From assembly GCA_031418455.1 (NCBI GenBank), contig JANOXJ010000052.1, positions 1 to 8,358 of the forward strand: 8,358 nucleotides of DNA, in the 5' to 3' direction. Positions 6,301-8,358 of this stretch are shown one piece after another (positions within the stretch are counted from its first letter, which is position 1; each line of letters begins with the position of its first letter). Under the pieces are notes generated by a model. It saw only the letters and a program-made list of their open reading frames with translations. It searched no databases and was not told the DNA's origin. Source of the stretch: JANNVZ01 sp031418455 (GTDB lineage: Bacteria > Bacteroidota > Bacteroidia > Flavobacteriales_D > Sanyastnellaceae). Both the position numbers and the translations under genes were made by a program.

Positions 6301-7462
6301 CTAAGGCACTAACTGTTGGAATAAATCCTGCTTTATCCTGCAATACAATCACATCAATACCTTCTATTTCATTCTCTATTAATTCTTCTATATTACTAAA
6401 CCATTCAATGTAACTTCCTGGGCAGCTATCAAAGGTCAAATCCGATGGCAAACATGGAGTATTGAAATTTGCCAAAAGACTTTCTGTACTGGCAATAGGT
6501 AGCGTTTCTATGGTAATACCAAGTTGTTGGCTTAATAAACTGATTGACTCTTGACTTGGTATTGCCCCTATCATACCACTCATCGATGCCGCCCCAGCCG
6601 ACAATGAATAAAATATAAAACCACCTCCAGGCGGGTCGTTAATGGGCTCGCCATTTAGACCACCATTGGCAATTGCATAGTTAGCCGTAAGTTCTGGGTA
6701 TCCGTTGTTGGTATTTAATCCCTCCAATTCGTTCAAAAAAGCGATGTGGGTTGGGTTGATAAACGGCTGTATAGGAACGCTCGTAAATTGATCCTGAACA
6801 AGCAGTAACATCTGCTGACCAGCTGGTTGTTCAGCCTTATTATTAGGAGAAAACTCAAGAAATATGCTGGCAAGTCCTCCTATTTGATTGTTCGCCCAAA
6901 TCTGAAGTCCTAATGGAAAATTTGCACCTAAGTGAGGTGAATCAAATGAAATGAATCTATCACAATTATGAACCATAGAATTTGTTTCCATGTATGACAG
7001 TGCATAACGCACAACCAATCCACCCATACTTACACCAACAATAGCATTCTTATTAGAAGTTGAGTTGATCGAATTGATATACTCAATAAGTTTGATAGTA
7101 AGATACGCATTGCTTTGGATGGGCAAACCCGAATCGTCCCAATTGAGTATGATAATGTCATAACCTTCTGCCCGGAGTGTAGTGGCCAAACGTCTTGAAA
7201 CAGGAGTATTAACTCGAGAATACACTTCAGGTTCAAAAGTATCTTCAAAGAAATCAATTCCTTCAATAATAATTATTGGCTTCTCCAATTGACTAGCATT
7301 ACCATCACTCCTTGGATAGATAGTGTAGGTTCCAGATGCCGCTGAGAAATTCGTTACTCCATCCGAATAGGTTATGTCAGCTGTTATAGGCTGCGGAGTT
7401 TGACCATAAATTTTAGCCGCTAATAAAACAGCGCTTAGAACTTTGAATAATTTTAATTTCAT
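3383..7462 (-). CDS. Secreted alpha/beta-hydrolase (lipase/esterase-like) fused to a beta-helix and a T9SS sorting domain
   Basis: The product has 1359 residues. I chose ATG 7460-7462, which gives a clean signal peptide (MKLKLFKVLSAVLLAAKIYG, cut near residue 20); an upstream ATG at 7498 would bury it. Residues about 60-190 match a lipase-type alpha/beta-hydrolase: strand PIIIIEGID, strand DIIILNWDD, nucleophile elbow GVSMGG with Ser145, then ISFDSPHLGAN. GFIPTVSALG (379-388) and PFDAVTIPQTNEPH (409-422) follow, where His422 is the likely catalytic histidine; the catalytic acid is not clear. Residues about 515-625 are glycine-rich short strands (GGQLLLGDD, GSEIIVGDGAEL, GGKIIVNSGGKL). Residues about 640-960 form a right-handed beta-helix with recurring CNF-type turns, 15 cysteines between 689 and 1003, and NYWGG near its end. 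Residues about 1050-1220 look helical, and 1280-1359 are a T9SS type A domain (DIYPNPTTGTF to NQLVVE). I infer a cell-surface or released ester hydrolase with an adhesive or glycan-binding stalk; the substrate is unknown. The hydrolase half is noticeably more AT-rich than the beta-helix half. A terminator follows. Confidence 0.88.
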   Translation of the reverse strand: MKLKLFKVLSAVLLAAKIYGQTPQPITADITYSDGVTNFSAASGTYTIYPRSDGNASQLEKPIIIIEGIDFFEDTFEPEVYSRVNTPVSRRLATTLRAEGYDIIILNWDDSGLPIQSNAYLTIKLIEYINSINSTSNKNAIVGVSMGGLVVRYALSYMETNSMVHNCDRFISFDSPHLGANFPLGLQIWANNQIGGLASIFLEFSPNNKAEQPAGQQMLLLVQDQFTSVPIQPFINPTHIAFLNELEGLNTNNGYPELTANYAIANGGLNGEPINDPPGGGFIFYSLSAGAASMSGMIGAIPSQESISLLSQQLGITIETLPIASTESLLANFNTPCLPSDLTFDSCPGSYIEWFSNIEELIENEIEGIDVIVLQDKAGFIPTVSALGLKDYDIYTELAATPNFRCDMPFDAVTIPQTNEPHVELSRVTANWLYYKITNDPNEWLIDTNGKSYNFGATTSNTIFENTTISGDGKLHINSNNACDYFVRNSISPNINPQPTPETGSEFTVFTGCKGNEIHILDGGQLLLGDDNGNVGRLELLANSVLSLEDESEVVLENGSEIIVGDGAELRIAEGAQLDLLGGKIIVNSGGKLIYSGGTVNLITENSAIIFDGGQLHIAAGATFAPTHPNAQSGYIQFRGIDDAELVTGYQSKLKLVGDGPTDVMLVINDWAELQNANYKMGSIELENCAVDLTNNGRLWTDMNLKGTNVNFVDNNTNTTNQTAGGEVQVWYATTCFLENCNFNQVRLHSRYTYTVGAGTSFSGIRSGFRAMDGRYKLDLCSFDACHLESNSLHNASYIRKCNFNAPAYSGYSYTQPACVYDESLVELYVSETNFTNARQALVKQGGRLSVRCSNFTNMNGYAITANDAALNMSSAGAGGYNNFVDVESCIELIDAKSIHLYQGHNNMGDYTAKCIYGTLNTLCDDANCTMEIDAQQNYWGGYVNDGSLDLQSQGIFTPDMPDVAIEVYTAPSQGCNQNGWNGASMGCAVTFIDNEPEYNTACESVRPQVVISKRLNLEKPSGQAEKLTQAFLPHGQLKDAVVDMGNPIINTATFTNVPLDSALVYAAWHMQMYDSLANDSVAVALFHEILTSGLDRTNQGIRGRMEWGRYNMKTAMENLFYNNQLAQTNNTASFETPVQQYVDVLNTMTDTLLTDSTYKEQFYLELDKGQLFRTLGNPLLARHIYRHLDDCDLDSVEQVQLNNWLAQVDLDISLNQQYIAQNTPPDSIVFAVDTTAYEAPIDYTTSNFYFGVWILSPSQVSFVNCGSNNVYRSMQQSSNDFDIYPNPTTGTFTMSVAQKANYTMSIVDLSGRVVHKCNMNLLENANATITLAPTIASGTYLVILEYDGGVLFNQLVVE

Positions 7463-7515
7463 TTGGTGGGCTTTAAAGGTTGGAATGGCAAGAAACAATT
7501 GGAAAATGTTTTACA

Positions 7516-8043
7516 TCATCTATAGTCGGTATAGTCTATTCGAAAAATACAATCAGTTACGGTAATAGTGCTGTCTAGTTCTGGACAATAACATTCGAAA
7601 AAGCAATTACCGTGGATTTCTTCAGCTATGGTGTCGATTTTTGTAATTTCCAATACTCCTGTGTGATTTGAGTCGGTTGTGAAGGTGTCAATAAAACCTG
7701 TTGTGTAATTAAGGGTAACTGTTCCATAAGTAGCTCCTCCATTCATAGAATAAATTCCTGTTTCGAGTGGAAGAGTAGATTCAAAACCCAAGTCAAATGA
7801 AGTGAAATCTGCACAATAGAAGAGTCCATAACAAAACCATTCGCTATTGTATATTTCTGAATCAGTATCCGAAAGCCAGAAGTCATTAGTGCAACTTTCC
7901 CATTGTACGCCATTTAAGGTAGCACTCATGTAATCTGTTTTTGGCTTAGGTGTAGGTGGAGGAACTGGTGGTTCATGCTTGCAAGCATTAATAATTATGC
8001 AAAACATAAATAAAATGGCAAGTTGACTGTAGCAATTTTTCAT
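7516..8043 (-). CDS. Small predicted lipoprotein, DUF6252-like
   Basis: The protein has 175 residues. A hydrophobic segment (about 8-20) ends in the lipobox I18-N-A-C21, so Cys21 should be lipidated and the protein membrane-anchored facing outward. A proline-rich linker (25-36) follows, then a compact domain opening with MSATLNGVQWE (39-49) and containing GVLEITKIDTIAEEIHGNCF (129-148). The ATLNGV.W opening and the G.LEIT..D...I.G.F pattern resemble the Bacteroidota lipoprotein family I know as DUF6252, whose function is unknown; this match is from memory. Seven cysteines beyond Cys21 are unusual for such a small protein and suggest disulfides outside the cytoplasm. It lies 53 bases upstream of the hydrolase gene on the same strand with no terminator between them, so the two are probably co-transcribed. 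Its AT-rich composition matches the hydrolase half of that gene. No clear promoter is visible; the best box is TATATTTA near 8081-8088. Confidence 0.8.
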   Translation of the reverse strand: MKNCYSQLAILFMFCIIINACKHEPPVPPPTPKPKTDYMSATLNGVQWESCTNDFWLSDTDSEIYNSEWFCYGLFYCADFTSFDLGFESTLPLETGIYSMNGGATYGTVTLNYTTGFIDTFTTDSNHTGVLEITKIDTIAEEIHGNCFFECYCPELDSTITVTDCIFRIDYTDYR

Positions 8044-8157
8044 TTTTCACGATCAAGTTTTAGTTGACTAAAGAAAACACTAAATATAGAATAAACAAAA
8101 TTTCTTTCATAAACAAAAGTTTGTTTTTTGTACGTGTCCACCGCGCAAGTTTCTAAC

Positions 8158-8358
8158 TCAGTGGTGGCCATTCATTTCGAATGCCTTATATTCCGTAGCA
8201 AGAAGCATAAGGTAATGCCCCAAATAAATAGTAGCATCGCTAAAATAAACCGCACTTGCATTGGGCCAAGGAGAATCGTTTTGGTTTTGAAAAGCCCAGT
8301 CAATGCGCCTAGATGTCATGGGGATGCATTCACCCGCTTCATTACCAATTTTGAGAAA
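8158..8358 (-). CDS. 3' end of an unidentified gene, possibly truncated
   Basis: An open frame enters from beyond the right edge and runs for 66 codons to TGA at 8158-8160. The peptide contains IPMTSRRIDWAFQNQN, then WPNASAVYFSDATIYLGHYL, then MLLATEYKAFEMNGHH at the end. Regular codon use and this organised sequence make it a real coding region. The YLGxYLxxLATEYK segment resembles the start of a domain I recall from large extracellular Bacteroidota proteins, in which the conserved sequence continues well past this point. Here it stops right after NGHH with no sorting tail, which suggests that the gene's end was lost, but a natural short C-terminus cannot be excluded. Beyond the stop, the frame gives unrelated residues and then very AT-rich DNA. 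The lipoprotein gene starts 114 bases downstream on the same strand. Confidence 0.6.
   Translation of the reverse strand, partial: FLKIGNEAGECIPMTSRRIDWAFQNQNDSPWPNASAVYFSDATIYLGHYLMLLATEYKAFEMNGHH

Noticed and set aside
7463..7498. Upstream start for the hydrolase gene adding 12 residues
   Set aside because: It would place non-hydrophobic residues ahead of a clean signal peptide that begins at ATG 7460-7462.
8044..8130. Promoter of the lipoprotein gene
   Set aside because: TATATTTA is a seven-of-eight-like match to TAnnTTTG in very AT-rich DNA, and the nearest good TTTG lies about 25 bases away, which is too far for a confident call.

Overview
The window looks like chromosomal DNA of a Bacteroidota bacterium (Flavobacteriia or Chitinophagia-like; I cannot resolve the family). 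The evidence is two proteins ending in type IX secretion (T9SS) type A sorting tails that finish in LVVE, an F1 ATP synthase beta subunit with the insertion typical of Bacteroidota, a very short epsilon subunit, and genes without Shine-Dalgarno sequences. GC content is moderate, about 37-50% by region.

Layout. Positions 1-121 hold the last 39 codons of a plus-strand T9SS cargo protein. From 122 to about 1040 there is no credible gene. This kilobase holds a 99-bp tandem repeat carrying a perfect 18-bp palindrome, a strong plus-strand terminator, a featureless stretch, and a second family of hairpin-rich tandem repeats that runs up to the terminator of the ATP synthase genes. On the minus strand, atpD and atpC (2933 to 1110) form a two-gene transcription unit encoding F1 beta and epsilon; the spacer between them contains an inverted repeat. 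The 450-bp gap upstream of atpD carries the ATP synthase leader, a long nested inverted repeat (3241-3304), and a clear terminator for the next gene.

The largest gene (7462 to 3383, minus) encodes a 1359-residue secreted protein. It has a signal peptide, an alpha/beta-hydrolase (lipase/esterase-like) domain, glycine-rich repeats, a cysteine-rich right-handed beta-helix, a helical region and a T9SS sorting domain. Just upstream in the same direction is a 175-residue lipoprotein. At the right edge is the minus-strand 3' end of a third gene, which appears to stop inside a conserved domain.

The most interesting signal is a drop in GC from about 5640 to about 8130. This segment covers the lipoprotein and only the hydrolase half of the large gene, and is flanked by more GC-rich DNA. 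With the apparently truncated gene at 8158, it suggests that a roughly 2.5-kb segment was inserted or recombined, fusing an acquired hydrolase domain to a resident beta-helix/T9SS tail. This is an inference from hand counts and remains to be tested.
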